From an uncultured Lachnospiraceae bacterium (GTDB taxonomy: Bacteria > Bacillota > Clostridia > Lachnospirales > Lachnospiraceae): 64,000 nucleotides of DNA. Made by a program: the position numbers and the translations under genes. The stretch is taken from NCBI GenBank assembly GCA_902761665.1, contig CACWLA010000003.1, positions 1 through 64,000 of the forward strand, read 5' to 3'. A model generated the notes under the pieces. That model did not search any database and was not told the origin of the DNA. It saw only the letters and a program-made list of their open reading frames with translations. Shown here one piece after another: positions 42,679 to 50,973 of this stretch. The stretch's first letter is position 1; the number at the start of each line of letters is the position of its first letter.

Positions 42679-43830
42679 ATGGATAAGGTATGGATGATGA
42701 TTCTGATCCTGTCCGTCCTGTTTTTTGCCTATCTTACTGGAGAGGCGATCAGAGCACGGCAGGACAGGAAAAAAATGCAGCATGTGATCTACGTGAACGG
42801 GACCCGGGGCAAGTCGACGGTCTCGCGCCTTATTGCGGCCGGACTGGCTGCCGGCGGGTACCGGGTCATGTGCAAGACGACGGGGACGCTTCCGCTCTGC
42901 CTCCATCCGGACGGCCGCGAGGAGGAGATCAGAAGACGCGGACCGGCGAACATCCGCGAGCAGTTGAAATACCTGCATGCCGCTGCGGAGGAAAAGGCCG
43001 ATATCCTGGTGATCGAGTGCATGGCGCTGCAGCCGGAATACCAGCGGGTCTCTGCCCGGAACATGCTCCGAAACGACATCGGCGTGATCACCAACGCGCG
43101 GCTCGACCACATGGACGTGATGGGAGAAACGCGGGGGGAGATCCTGGACTGCCTCATGGAAATGCTGCCGGAAGGCGGCAGCATCTTTACGGCGGAGCGG
43201 GACTTCCGGGAGCGCATGAGCGAACGCGCGAAGGCGCTTGGGAGCAGCATCCGTTTCACGTCGCCGGAGGACCTTGAAGGCGTTCCGGGGGCTGCCGGGA
43301 TCGATTTTTCCGAAAACGTCGCGCTGGCGCTTGCCGTCTGCCGGAGCCTGGGCGTTTCTGATGAGGCGGCGGTAAGGGGCTTTGCGGAGTTCCGGCCGGA
43401 TCCCTTCGCGCTCGCGGTCTATCATGCGGGCAGCCTCACTTTCGTGAATGCGCTCTCCGCGAACGACGTGACGTCCACGAAGATGATCTGGGAACGGACC
43501 CGCGGCGGAGAAGGAGAACGGCTGATCCTGCTCCTCAACAATCGGGAGGACCGCCCGGCCCGCGCCGCCGACATGGCAAGGCTCGCAGGCGAACTGCAGC
43601 CGGCGGAGATCTGGCTCCTCGGCGAAAGCCTGCCGGCGCTGGCCCGCCTCTGCCGGAAAAAGTGCCCGGGAGCGGAGATCCGCGTATTCACGAACGCGGA
43701 TGAGATCCCGCTTTCGGCGGAGACGCCGACGCTGATCCTGGCCGCGGGCAACATCAAGAACGAAGGGATCCGCCTTGCGGAACGTGCGGAGAGAGAACTG
43801 AGGAAGGAGGGCGCAGCCGATGTACACTGA
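42679..43830 (+). CDS. pgsB: PgsB/CapB, poly-gamma-glutamate synthase ligase subunit
   Basis: This 383-residue amide ligase has an N-terminal membrane helix (about 4-22) and the P-loop N-G-T-R-G-K-S-T at residues 40-47. Mur-ligase-like motifs follow: E-C-M-A-L-Q-P-E-Y, T-N-A-R-L-D-H-M-D-V-M-G and, late in the protein, A-A-G-N-I-K-N-E-G. PgsB and PgsC form the ATP-dependent polymerase. No strong Shine-Dalgarno precedes the ATG. The gene overlaps pgsC by 11 bases. The family is confident; whether the product is a capsule, released polymer or a gamma-glutamyl intermediate is unknown. Confidence 0.92.
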   Translation: MDKVWMMILILSVLFFAYLTGEAIRARQDRKKMQHVIYVNGTRGKSTVSRLIAAGLAAGGYRVMCKTTGTLPLCLHPDGREEEIRRRGPANIREQLKYLHAAAEEKADILVIECMALQPEYQRVSARNMLRNDIGVITNARLDHMDVMGETRGEILDCLMEMLPEGGSIFTAERDFRERMSERAKALGSSIRFTSPEDLEGVPGAAGIDFSENVALALAVCRSLGVSDEAAVRGFAEFRPDPFALAVYHAGSLTFVNALSANDVTSTKMIWERTRGGEGERLILLLNNREDRPARAADMARLAGELQPAEIWLLGESLPALARLCRKKCPGAEIRVFTNADEIPLSAETPTLILAAGNIKNEGIRLAERAERELRKEGAADVH

Positions 43831-44242
43831 GATCGTTGCCGTCGGGATCCTGCTGGCGGTGCTGTATGCCGAGATCACACATTATTCCCCGGGAGGACTG
43901 GTGACCCCGGTCTATTTCGCGCTCTGCCTTTCCCAGCCGGTGCGGATCGCCTATACCCTGCTGATCGTGCTGGCCGTTTACGGGCTGGATAAGCTTCTCG
44001 GCCGCTTCTGGATCCTCTACGGACGGCGGCTTTTCGCCGTCAACGTGGTCCTCGGGCTCGGCCTCTCGCTCCTCATCGGGGCTGCAGGCATCCTGCCCGG
44101 CGGCATCCGCATGATCGGCTACATCGTTCCTGCCCTGCTGGTGCGGGATCTTCAGAAACAGGGCTTTGCGAAGACCGGCGTATCGCTCGGCATCGTTGCC
44201 GGGCTGTGCGCGCTCTGCCTGCTGTGGTTCGGGGTGCTATGA
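43820..44242 (+). CDS. pgsC: PgsC/CapC, poly-gamma-glutamate synthase membrane subunit
   Basis: This 140-residue protein with four or five membrane helices has the family patterns Y-A-E-I-T-H-Y-S-P-G-G-L-V-T-P (residues 17-31) and G-Y-I-V-P-A-L-L (about 103-110). Length is close to the usual 149. It is translationally coupled to pgsB (overlap 11 bases) and to the following gene (ATGA). PgsC helps form the synthase with PgsB. Confidence 0.92.
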   Translation: MYTEIVAVGILLAVLYAEITHYSPGGLVTPVYFALCLSQPVRIAYTLLIVLAVYGLDKLLGRFWILYGRRLFAVNVVLGLGLSLLIGAAGILPGGIRMIGYIVPALLVRDLQKQGFAKTGVSLGIVAGLCALCLLWFGVL

Positions 44243-45324
44243 AAAAAAGGACGCTGCTCTTTCTCTGCGGGCTGCTGCTTTTCGTCATCGCCGCGGCTGC
44301 ACTGATATATAAGGAAGGTTTCCGCCGGAAAGCGGAAGCCTATGATACGATGCGGGATGCGGCGGAGCGGTACTCGCGAGCACTCGAATGCATTCGGAAC
44401 GAGAGGCTGCGCCGCGGGATCCCGCTGAGCGCGGAGGATACGCTGGGGCTCGGCCTGATCGGCCTTCCGAACTCAGCCATTTCCACTTCGGTGGGGGATC
44501 TGGAAGCGAAGCGCACGGCTGAACTGCCGGAAATGGCTGCCCTCTGTGTGCGGCTGTTTGCCGAAGCCGGGCTGAAGGAGGGGGATACCCTTGCTGCCTG
44601 TTTTTCCGGTTCCTTCCCGGGGATCGACCTCGCTGCGGTCTGCGCTGCGGACGCCATGGGGCTCCGGATCGTTTACAGCGCCGCAGTCGGCGCTTCGTTC
44701 TACGGGGCCAACATTCCGGAATATACCGCGCCGGAAATGCTCATGACAGCCTATGAGGCCGGTCTGATCGGGTCCGCGCCTGCTCTGGTCACGATGGGCG
44801 GAGAGAATGACGCCGGCACCAACATGACGGGCGCCCTGATGGAGGAGACCGAAGAGATCGAGGCCGTGAAGGCACGGCTTGCCGCGGAAGGGCTGGCAGT
44901 CACGCCTGTCGCTTCCCTGGATGAGGCGGTCCGCCTGCGGCTCGGGATCTGCGGGAACCCCGCCGCCTTCGTCAATGTCGGCGGGAATGTCGCGGGGATC
45001 GGCCGGAACGCGTTCGCGCTGGAGAATTCCTACGGGATCCTGGCCCCGCAGCGGATCAGACTGAACGAGGGCAGCGGCCTCATGGAATATTATCTGAACG
45101 AGGGGATCCCGGTCATTTCCTTCCTTAACATTAAGAAACTCTGCCTGGAATACGGCATCGCTTTTGATCCGGACCGGCTGCCGGAGCCCGGCACCGCAGG
45201 CGTCTACTACGAACGGCGCTATGACCGCGGCCTGATCGCGGCGGCCGGGGCAGTCACCTTCGCCGCGCTGATCCTGATCGAAAAGGACCGGAAAAGGAAC
45301 CTGCGGGAGAGGGAAAAACACTGA
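44239..45324 (+). CDS. pgsW: Poly-gamma-glutamate system protein (PgsW-like)
   Basis: This 361-residue protein has an N-terminal membrane helix (about 5-24) and a second hydrophobic segment near the C-terminus (about 332-348). The middle has an alpha/beta look with G-L-G-L-I-G, F-S-G-S-F-P-G and M-G-G-E-N-D-A-G-T-N. It matches what I know of the poly-gamma-glutamate system protein family that accompanies pgsBC in species lacking the usual pgsA; no pgsA or pgsE gene is visible here. Its biochemical role is unknown. The ATG overlaps the pgsC stop. Confidence 0.75.
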   Translation: MKKRTLLFLCGLLLFVIAAAALIYKEGFRRKAEAYDTMRDAAERYSRALECIRNERLRRGIPLSAEDTLGLGLIGLPNSAISTSVGDLEAKRTAELPEMAALCVRLFAEAGLKEGDTLAACFSGSFPGIDLAAVCAADAMGLRIVYSAAVGASFYGANIPEYTAPEMLMTAYEAGLIGSAPALVTMGGENDAGTNMTGALMEETEEIEAVKARLAAEGLAVTPVASLDEAVRLRLGICGNPAAFVNVGGNVAGIGRNAFALENSYGILAPQRIRLNEGSGLMEYYLNEGIPVISFLNIKKLCLEYGIAFDPDRLPEPGTAGVYYERRYDRGLIAAAGAVTFAALILIEKDRKRNLREREKH

Positions 45325-45357
45325 CCCCGGCGAAACCCTGGTTCCGGCAATGCAAAG

Positions 45358-45411
45358 AAGTCCGGAGAGGACGTTTTTGATGAAACGCCTCTCCGGACTT
45401 TCTTTTTTTTT
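45358..45411 (+). terminator. Strong terminator of the pgs operon
   Basis: AAGTCCGGAGAGG and CCTCTCCGGACTT pair perfectly, enclosing an inner CGTTT/AAACG stem, followed by TCTTTTTTTT. Confidence 0.9.
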
Positions 45412-45448
45412 ATGAAAAACGCGAGAACCTGTTTTATGTTTTGCAATA

Positions 45449-45549
45449 ATAAGAAAAAATCGTTACTCGTCACGTAGATATAAGAAAAAACTTTTGCTAT
45501 GATAAAGAATACAGAAAAAGCGGAAAAGCGAAAATCGCATAAGAAAAAT
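45449..45549 (+). promoter_or_regulatory. AT-rich control region with three ATAAGAAAAA motifs
   Basis: ATAAGAAAAA occurs at 45449, 45480 and 45539 upstream of the first SDR gene, and again at 48486 upstream of the LysR gene. A TATGAT -10-like box lies at 45498-45503 without a convincing -35. The motif may be a shared regulator site; this is inference. Confidence 0.4.
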
Positions 45550-45581
45550 CATATCACAGCGAAAAGCAGGAGGATACCATC

Positions 45582-46304
45582 ATGCTGAAAGGCAAATATG
45601 CGGTCGTGACCGGTTCGGCCAAGGGCATCGGAAAGGCTACGGCCGAGATCTTCGTCCGCGAGGAAGTGGCAGGCATCGCCATTGTTGACTACGATTACGA
45701 GACAGCCTGCAAAACAGCTGAAGAACTGGGACCGGCGGCATTTCCCGTCAAATGTGATATTTCCGATCCGGAGCAGGTGGCGGCGGCCGTCAAGGCGATC
45801 AAGGAACGCTTCGGACGCATCGACATTCTGGTCAACAACGCGGGAGTCACCCGCGACGCGATGTTCCACAAGATGACGGTCGACCAGTGGATGAAAGTCA
45901 TCAACACGAACCTGAACGGAACCTTCTTCTGGTGCCATGAAGTGATTAACGATATGAGGAACCAGGGCTACGGCAGGATCATCAATATCAGCTCCGCTTC
46001 CGTAAGGGGCGTCGTGGGACAGTGCAACTACGCCGCGACCAAGGCGGCCATGATCGGCTTTACCAATACGCTGGCCAAGGAATCGGCCAAGAAGGGCATC
46101 ACCGTGAACTGTGTAGCGCCGGGCGCGACGGACACCGACATGTATCAGGCCGTTCCGCAGCACGTCATGGACGCGATGATCGCATCGAACCCGATGAACC
46201 GTCTTGGCAAGCCGTCCGAGATCGGCGAAGTGATCGCGTTCGTTGCCAGCGAGAGAGCATCCTATCTGAACGGCCAGTGGATCCTGGTCAACGGCGGCAA
46301 GTAA
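45582..46304 (+). CDS. SDR-family oxidoreductase (FabG-like)
   Basis: This 240-residue classical short-chain dehydrogenase has T-G-S-A-K-G-I-G (10-17), N-N-A-G (85-88) and the catalytic Ser138, Tyr150 and Lys154. Asp36 after the second beta strand favours NAD+ over NADP+. It likely oxidises a hydroxyacid or hydroxyacyl-CoA. AGGAGG precedes the ATG. It is the first gene of the catabolic cluster, 10 bases ahead of the CoA-transferase. FabG itself is possible, but the neighbours argue for catabolism. Confidence 0.88.
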   Translation: MLKGKYAVVTGSAKGIGKATAEIFVREEVAGIAIVDYDYETACKTAEELGPAAFPVKCDISDPEQVAAAVKAIKERFGRIDILVNNAGVTRDAMFHKMTVDQWMKVINTNLNGTFFWCHEVINDMRNQGYGRIINISSASVRGVVGQCNYAATKAAMIGFTNTLAKESAKKGITVNCVAPGATDTDMYQAVPQHVMDAMIASNPMNRLGKPSEIGEVIAFVASERASYLNGQWILVNGGK

Positions 46305-46314
46305 GGGGGAAAAC

Positions 46315-47523
46315 ATGAGCAAGCCTTTGGAAGGCATCCGGGTCATTGAAATGGCCAACTATGTGGCGGCGCCGATCGTAGGCCGCATGCTCGCCGACAT
46401 GGGCGCCGAGGTCATCAAGATCGAAGGGCGCGGCGGTGATGCCTGGCGCAATACCTCGGCCAGCCACACACAGACGGGCTGGGATGAAAACCCGCTGTTC
46501 GACCTGTTCAACGTGGGCAAGAAGTCGCTCAGCCTGAACATGAAGACGCCGGAAGGCAAGAAGATCTTCTTCGAACTGCTGGAGAAGGCGGACGTTCTGA
46601 TCACCAATACGCGCCAGCAGTCGCTGGTGAAGCTCGGCGTCGACTACGACAGCCTGAAGGACCGCTTCCCGCGGCTCATCTACGCGACGCTGACCGGCTA
46701 CGGCTACGAAGGCCCCGACTGCAATGCACCGGGCTTTGACAACATCGCCTTCTGGTCCCGTCCCGGCTTTTCCGCCGACATGACGATCGAGGGACCGGGG
46801 AGCTATCCCGTCAACAGCCGCTATGCAATGGGGGATACCATTTCCGGGACGACCCTCTTCGGCGGCGTGATGACGGCGCTCTACCAGCGTGAAAAGACCG
46901 GCAGGGGCGACTTCGTGACGATGTCCCTGTACAACGCCGGCATCTGGAATTTCTCAGGCTGCATCGTGATGGCGGAAAAGCCTTACGAGCACCGCTATCC
47001 CGAGATCCGCAACATGGGCATTCCCATGAACCTGACTTACAAATGTAAGGATGGCGAGTGGATCCGCTGCACCTTCTTCGAATTTGACCGCTACGCGCCG
47101 AAGTTCTTCGATGCGCTCGGCGTAACGGAGAAGATGGCGGAACTGGGCATCACCACCCTTGACATTTCCATGGAGAACGCCGACAAGCTCGTTCCGATCT
47201 TCGAACCCATCTTCCGGGAGAAGACCTCTGCGGAATGGCTGAAGATCTTCGGGGACCTGGACATCGTCTGCGGTCGGCTGAACCATTTCCGCGACGTGCT
47301 GACGGACGAACAGGCCTGGGCCAACGGATACCTGCAGGAATACGAGTGCACGAACGGCGCGAAGCGCGTGCTGCCGAGCTGCCCGGTGCGGCTTGGTTCG
47401 CAGGGCGTCTTCCCGCTCGGAAAGCCCATCATGTACGGCGCGAGCAACCGGGAAGTCCTGACGGGGCTCGGCTACACGGAGGAAGAGATCGCCGCGATGA
47501 CCGAAGCGGGCGTGTTCAAATAA
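46315..47523 (+). CDS. CoA-transferase family III (CaiB/BaiF)
   Basis: This 402-residue protein has the family start L-E-G-I-R-V-I-E and the catalytic Asp174 in A-M-G-D-T-I-S-G. Class III CoA-transferases move CoA between carboxylates through an aspartyl-CoA thioester. Here it probably activates the imported or oxidised acid as a CoA ester for the following dehydrogenases and thiolase. Its substrate cannot be deduced. A hairpin follows directly after the stop. Confidence 0.92.
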   Translation: MSKPLEGIRVIEMANYVAAPIVGRMLADMGAEVIKIEGRGGDAWRNTSASHTQTGWDENPLFDLFNVGKKSLSLNMKTPEGKKIFFELLEKADVLITNTRQQSLVKLGVDYDSLKDRFPRLIYATLTGYGYEGPDCNAPGFDNIAFWSRPGFSADMTIEGPGSYPVNSRYAMGDTISGTTLFGGVMTALYQREKTGRGDFVTMSLYNAGIWNFSGCIVMAEKPYEHRYPEIRNMGIPMNLTYKCKDGEWIRCTFFEFDRYAPKFFDALGVTEKMAELGITTLDISMENADKLVPIFEPIFREKTSAEWLKIFGDLDIVCGRLNHFRDVLTDEQAWANGYLQEYECTNGAKRVLPSCPVRLGSQGVFPLGKPIMYGASNREVLTGLGYTEEEIAAMTEAGVFK

Positions 47524-47544
47524 AAAAGCCCGGCAGAGCCGGGC
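47523..47544 (-). terminator. Terminator of the LysR gene
   Basis: On the minus strand GCCCGGC and GCCGGGC pair around TCT and are followed by TTTTTT. It serves the minus-strand LysR gene; for the plus-strand CoA-transferase it lacks a T run. Confidence 0.8.
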
Positions 47545-47573
47545 AGACACGGTTCAGGTCGGAACGAAGGCGC

Positions 47574-48461
47574 TTACAGTTCCGCGTCCTTATAGAATTC
47601 GACGCAGAAATCCCTGAAGACCAGATCGGCCTGGGACATGTACTTGGCCGGGTTCCAGAAAAGGCACATGTCGCGGCGGGCATATTCGTCCGCGATGCGG
47701 ATGTAGCGGTTGGGCTTTAGGAGGTCCACCGACTTGGCGGTCGACGTGGTGAGCGCCACGCCGAAGCCGGAGGCGATCAGCGGCCCGCGCATGGTGTAGT
47801 CGCATTCCACGCTGATGTGAATGTTCAGCCCCGCCTTTTCAAACAGGCGGTCGCAGCAGTTCCGCCAGGGCGAGCCGGCAGGCAGGCTGATGAAGGATTC
47901 GTTTTCCACCTCCCGCAGAAAGACCGACTCCCGGTCGGCAAGCGGATGGTTTTCGGGGACCACGAGATAGATCGCATCGTCCTTGATGTGGCAGGAGGAA
48001 AGCCCGGGGACGGTGATGTCCTCGGTAGCGGCGATCACGTAGTCCACCGTCATCTCTTCCAGCGCCGTATTCAGCTTCTCGGCGGAAAGGTTCAGCTGCT
48101 TCAGGACGGTATCCGGGTAGCGGGTGTGGAAACCGTGGATCATGGGCATCCACACCAGGGAGGAGCCGACAGCCATGCTGACCTGCTGCTCACGGGCGGT
48201 ACTCAGGTCGCGGATCGCGGCCTGCCCGTTCTCCAGCGCGGAAAAGACCTGATTGACGTAGCCGAGGTAGGTCCTCCCGGCGGCATTCAGACGGATGGAC
48301 CGGCGGGACCGGTCGAAGAGCTGCACGCCGAGTTCCTTTTCCAGGGAAATGATCATGCTGGAAAGGGCCGTCTGGGAGATGTAAAGCTCACGCGCCGTCG
48401 CGGTAATGTGTTCGGTCGCGGCAAGGCGCCGGAAATAATCAAGCTGAAGAAGCGTGATCAT
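47574..48461 (-). CDS. LysR-family transcriptional regulator
   Basis: The product has 295 residues. The winged helix-turn-helix occupies about 1-60 (Q-L-D-Y-F-R-R-L, then S-Q-T-A-L-S-S-M-I-I-S-L-E-K-E-L-G), followed by a periplasmic-binding-protein-like effector domain. The start at 48461 has GGAGG 7 bases upstream. It sits inside the catabolic cluster, convergent with the SDR/CoA-transferase pair and divergent from the thiolases and TctCBA. It most likely senses the pathway substrate or an intermediate and controls both flanking units. Confidence 0.9.
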   Translation of the reverse strand: MITLLQLDYFRRLAATEHITATARELYISQTALSSMIISLEKELGVQLFDRSRRSIRLNAAGRTYLGYVNQVFSALENGQAAIRDLSTAREQQVSMAVGSSLVWMPMIHGFHTRYPDTVLKQLNLSAEKLNTALEEMTVDYVIAATEDITVPGLSSCHIKDDAIYLVVPENHPLADRESVFLREVENESFISLPAGSPWRNCCDRLFEKAGLNIHISVECDYTMRGPLIASGFGVALTTSTAKSVDLLKPNRYIRIADEYARRDMCLFWNPAKYMSQADLVFRDFCVEFYKDAEL

Positions 48462-48485
48462 GATATCCTCCGGGATCGTTGAATC

Positions 48486-48543
48486 ATAAGAAAAAACAGA
48501 TGGATCCGGCCCCAATTATGAGGCGTAACTTCTGATTTGTCAA
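48486..48543 (-). promoter_or_regulatory. LysR promoter with downstream ATAAGAAAAA motif
   Basis: On the minus strand TTGACA (48538-48543) and CATAAT (48515-48520) are separated by exactly 17 bases. The motif shared with the 45.5-kb region (48486-48497) lies about 20 bases after the predicted transcription start, a position suited to autorepression. Confidence 0.65.
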
Positions 48544-48594
48544 TGCCGCAGGCCGCGGATCCGGGCAGGCGGCGGAAATAAGGAGGTAAAGCGG

Positions 48595-49794
48595 ATGCGT
48601 GATGCGGTCGTAACCGATTGTGTCAGGACTGCAGTCGGCAAGATGAACGGCTCGCTCGCCGAATATGACGAGCAGGTGCTTGCCGCCATCGTGATGAAGG
48701 AAGTCCTGAAACGCTCCAAAATTGAGGCGGAAGACGTGGACGAGGTCTATTTCGGCCACGTCAAGATGAACACCTACCCCATGGACGTCGCGCGCTATGC
48801 CTGGCTGGAAGCGGGGCTCCCGGACAAGACCCCGGGCTACACCCTGCAGCGGGCCTGCTCCTCGGGCTCCCAGTCGATCTACGATGCGAGCATGACCATC
48901 GCGCTCGGCGACGCGGACGTGATCCTGGCGGGCGGCGTGGAGAACATGACCAAGTCCTGCTACTATCTGCGCGGCGTACGCCGGGGCTTCGGAACGAAAA
49001 ACGTCACCCTGATGGACAATATCCTTGAGGGCACGGCCGGCAACTCGCCGGAGGAACTATTCGGCGACCTGCCGATGGGCCTCACCGCGGAAAACGTTGC
49101 GGAGCAGTATCACATCGAGCGGGAGATCCAGGACCTCTTCGCCTACAACAGCCAGCTGCGGGCAAAGAAGGCCATCGCGGAGGGCAAGTTTAAGGAACAG
49201 ATCGTCCCGGTGGACGGTTTCGACACCGACGAATTCCCGCGCGAGACCACGCTGGAAAAGCTGGCAGCCCTGAAAAGCGCCTTCAAGAAGGGCGGCTGCG
49301 TGACCGCGGGCAACTCCTCGGGCCGCAACGACGGCGCTTCGGCGGTCATCGTCATGGCCCGCGAGAAGGCTGACGAACTGGGCTATGACTACTACCTGCG
49401 CCACGTGGCTTCGGCCATCGTCGGCGTGCATCCGTCGATCATGGGCATCGGTCCCATCGGCGCGTCGAAAAAGGCGCTCGCAAAGGCTGGCCTGAAGATT
49501 GACGACATCGGCCTCATCGAACTGAACGAAGCCTTCGCTTCCCAGTCCGTGGCGGTCATGCGCGAATGGGCCTCCTGGAGCGAAAAGGAGACCTTCGACA
49601 CGATCTGGGAACGCACGAACGTCAACGGCAGCGGCATATCGCTCGGGCATCCCCTGGCGGCGACCGGCGGCATCCTGACCACGAAGCTGTTCTACGAACT
49701 GAAGCTCCGCCCCGAGGTCCGCTACGCGATGGTGACCATGTGCATCGGCGGCGGCATGGGCTTTGCTTCGATCTTCGAAGCGTGCAGGAGGTGA
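48595..49794 (+). CDS. Thiolase (acetyl-CoA acyltransferase)
   Basis: This 399-residue thiolase is catalytically complete: Cys88 in R-A-C-S-S-G (acyl acceptor), His352 in G-H-P-L-A-A-T-G and Cys383 in C-I-G-G-G-M-G. It cleaves a 3-oxoacyl-CoA with CoA, or the reverse. In this cluster, degradation is likely. AAGGAGG precedes the ATG. The next gene, 4 bases downstream, encodes a thiolase-like partner without these residues. Confidence 0.92.
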   Translation: MRDAVVTDCVRTAVGKMNGSLAEYDEQVLAAIVMKEVLKRSKIEAEDVDEVYFGHVKMNTYPMDVARYAWLEAGLPDKTPGYTLQRACSSGSQSIYDASMTIALGDADVILAGGVENMTKSCYYLRGVRRGFGTKNVTLMDNILEGTAGNSPEELFGDLPMGLTAENVAEQYHIEREIQDLFAYNSQLRAKKAIAEGKFKEQIVPVDGFDTDEFPRETTLEKLAALKSAFKKGGCVTAGNSSGRNDGASAVIVMAREKADELGYDYYLRHVASAIVGVHPSIMGIGPIGASKKALAKAGLKIDDIGLIELNEAFASQSVAVMREWASWSEKETFDTIWERTNVNGSGISLGHPLAATGGILTTKLFYELKLRPEVRYAMVTMCIGGGMGFASIFEACRR

Positions 49795-49798
49795 CGGC

Positions 49799-50908
49799 AT
49801 GAAAGAGCAGAGAGTATTTGTGACAGACGTGGTCCGCACCCCCCTGGGCGCGTCCGGCAAAGGGCTGGACAAATTCATGTCCTCCGATCTCGCAGCGAAG
49901 GTGATCCTGCGCCTCCTGGAAAAGAACAGCCTCGATCCCCTCGCGGTGGACCAGGTGGTCTTCGGCCAGTCCCTGCCGTCCACGATGCCCAACAACATCG
50001 GCCATTTCGCCTGGCTGAAGGCGGAACTGCCGGTGGACGTGCCCGGCTATACCGTGCATTCCAACACGGATTCCGGCCTGCAGGCTCTCCGGAACGCCTA
50101 CAACCTGGTCGCGACCGGAAATGAACGGATCGTGCTTGCCGGCGGCGCGGACAGCTACTCGGCAGCACCTTTCGTGATGCGCGACGTCCGCCTGCATTTC
50201 TTCCCCCAGGACCGCATCGTGATTGATTCGCTGGATGAAGCGGAATGCTGCACGCAGCCCGAACCGATGAGCCGGAAGGAACAGTTTGAAAAAGCCCACG
50301 GCGAAGAGTCCGAAGCCGCAAAAGCCTTCCGTGAGGAGGAAGAGTCAAAGGCTGCCGCCCTCGCGGGGCTGCTCGGTGACGAACTCGTTCCGATGTCCTG
50401 GGTCGACCGCAAGAAAGGTGAGATCGTCGTTAACGCGGACGAATGGCCCGGGAAGACCAAGGAAGGCCCGCTTTCCCCGAATGCGGACTGCGCGGCGGTG
50501 ACCCTCGCAGTCAGCGAAGAAGCGCTGGCGGCAAAAGGGCTTAAGCCCGCGGCCGAACTTCTCGGCTTCGCCTCCCTCGGCGGCTCACCGGATGATCCCG
50601 TGAAGGCCGGCGCGGAAGCGGTGAAGAAGCTCCTTGCGAAGAAAGGGCTGAAGGCGGAAGACGTTGCCCTCTTTGAGATCGCGGAAAACAGCGCGGACGA
50701 CGTTCTGGCGCTGGCCGCCTCCCTGAACATCCCGGCCGGAAAGATCAATCCTTTCGGCGGGGCCTTGGCTTTCGGCCGCTGCGACGGCGCGGAAGGCATC
50801 CTGATGCTGCAGCGCCTGCTGCACGCCCTGAGACCTGGTGAATGCGGCGTGATCGCCCTGTACTCCGCCGGCGGAATGGGCATGGCAGCTTTGCTGCAGA
50901 AATGCTGA
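49799..50908 (+). CDS. Catalytically degenerate thiolase-like protein
   Basis: This 369-residue protein keeps the thiolase fold pattern (V-V-R-T-P-L-G start, V-D-Q-V-V-F-G-Q, L-A-G-G-A-D, Y-S-A-G-G-M-G end). The nucleophilic Cys is Thr90, the His of G-H-P is Gly (F-G-G-A-L-A-F-G) and the last Cys is Ser. The open frame and normal codon use argue against a decaying pseudogene. It is coupled to the active thiolase (4-base gap, GGAGG before the start). It may be a structural or substrate-binding subunit of a heteromeric thiolase. Confidence 0.8.
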   Translation: MKEQRVFVTDVVRTPLGASGKGLDKFMSSDLAAKVILRLLEKNSLDPLAVDQVVFGQSLPSTMPNNIGHFAWLKAELPVDVPGYTVHSNTDSGLQALRNAYNLVATGNERIVLAGGADSYSAAPFVMRDVRLHFFPQDRIVIDSLDEAECCTQPEPMSRKEQFEKAHGEESEAAKAFREEEESKAAALAGLLGDELVPMSWVDRKKGEIVVNADEWPGKTKEGPLSPNADCAAVTLAVSEEALAAKGLKPAAELLGFASLGGSPDDPVKAGAEAVKKLLAKKGLKAEDVALFEIAENSADDVLALAASLNIPAGKINPFGGALAFGRCDGAEGILMLQRLLHALRPGECGVIALYSAGGMGMAALLQKC

Positions 50909-50973
50909 AAAACAACGGAACCCATTCGAAGAGGCACTTCGAAGAAAATAAAAAAGAACAAAGGAGAAACAAA

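Noticed and set aside
47523..47544. Terminator for the CoA-transferase gene
   Set aside because: The T run lies on the minus strand side, so the hairpin fits the LysR gene instead.
49799..50908. Degenerate thiolase as a pseudogene
   Set aside because: The frame is uninterrupted for 369 residues, has a good ribosome site, and keeps conserved structural motifs.
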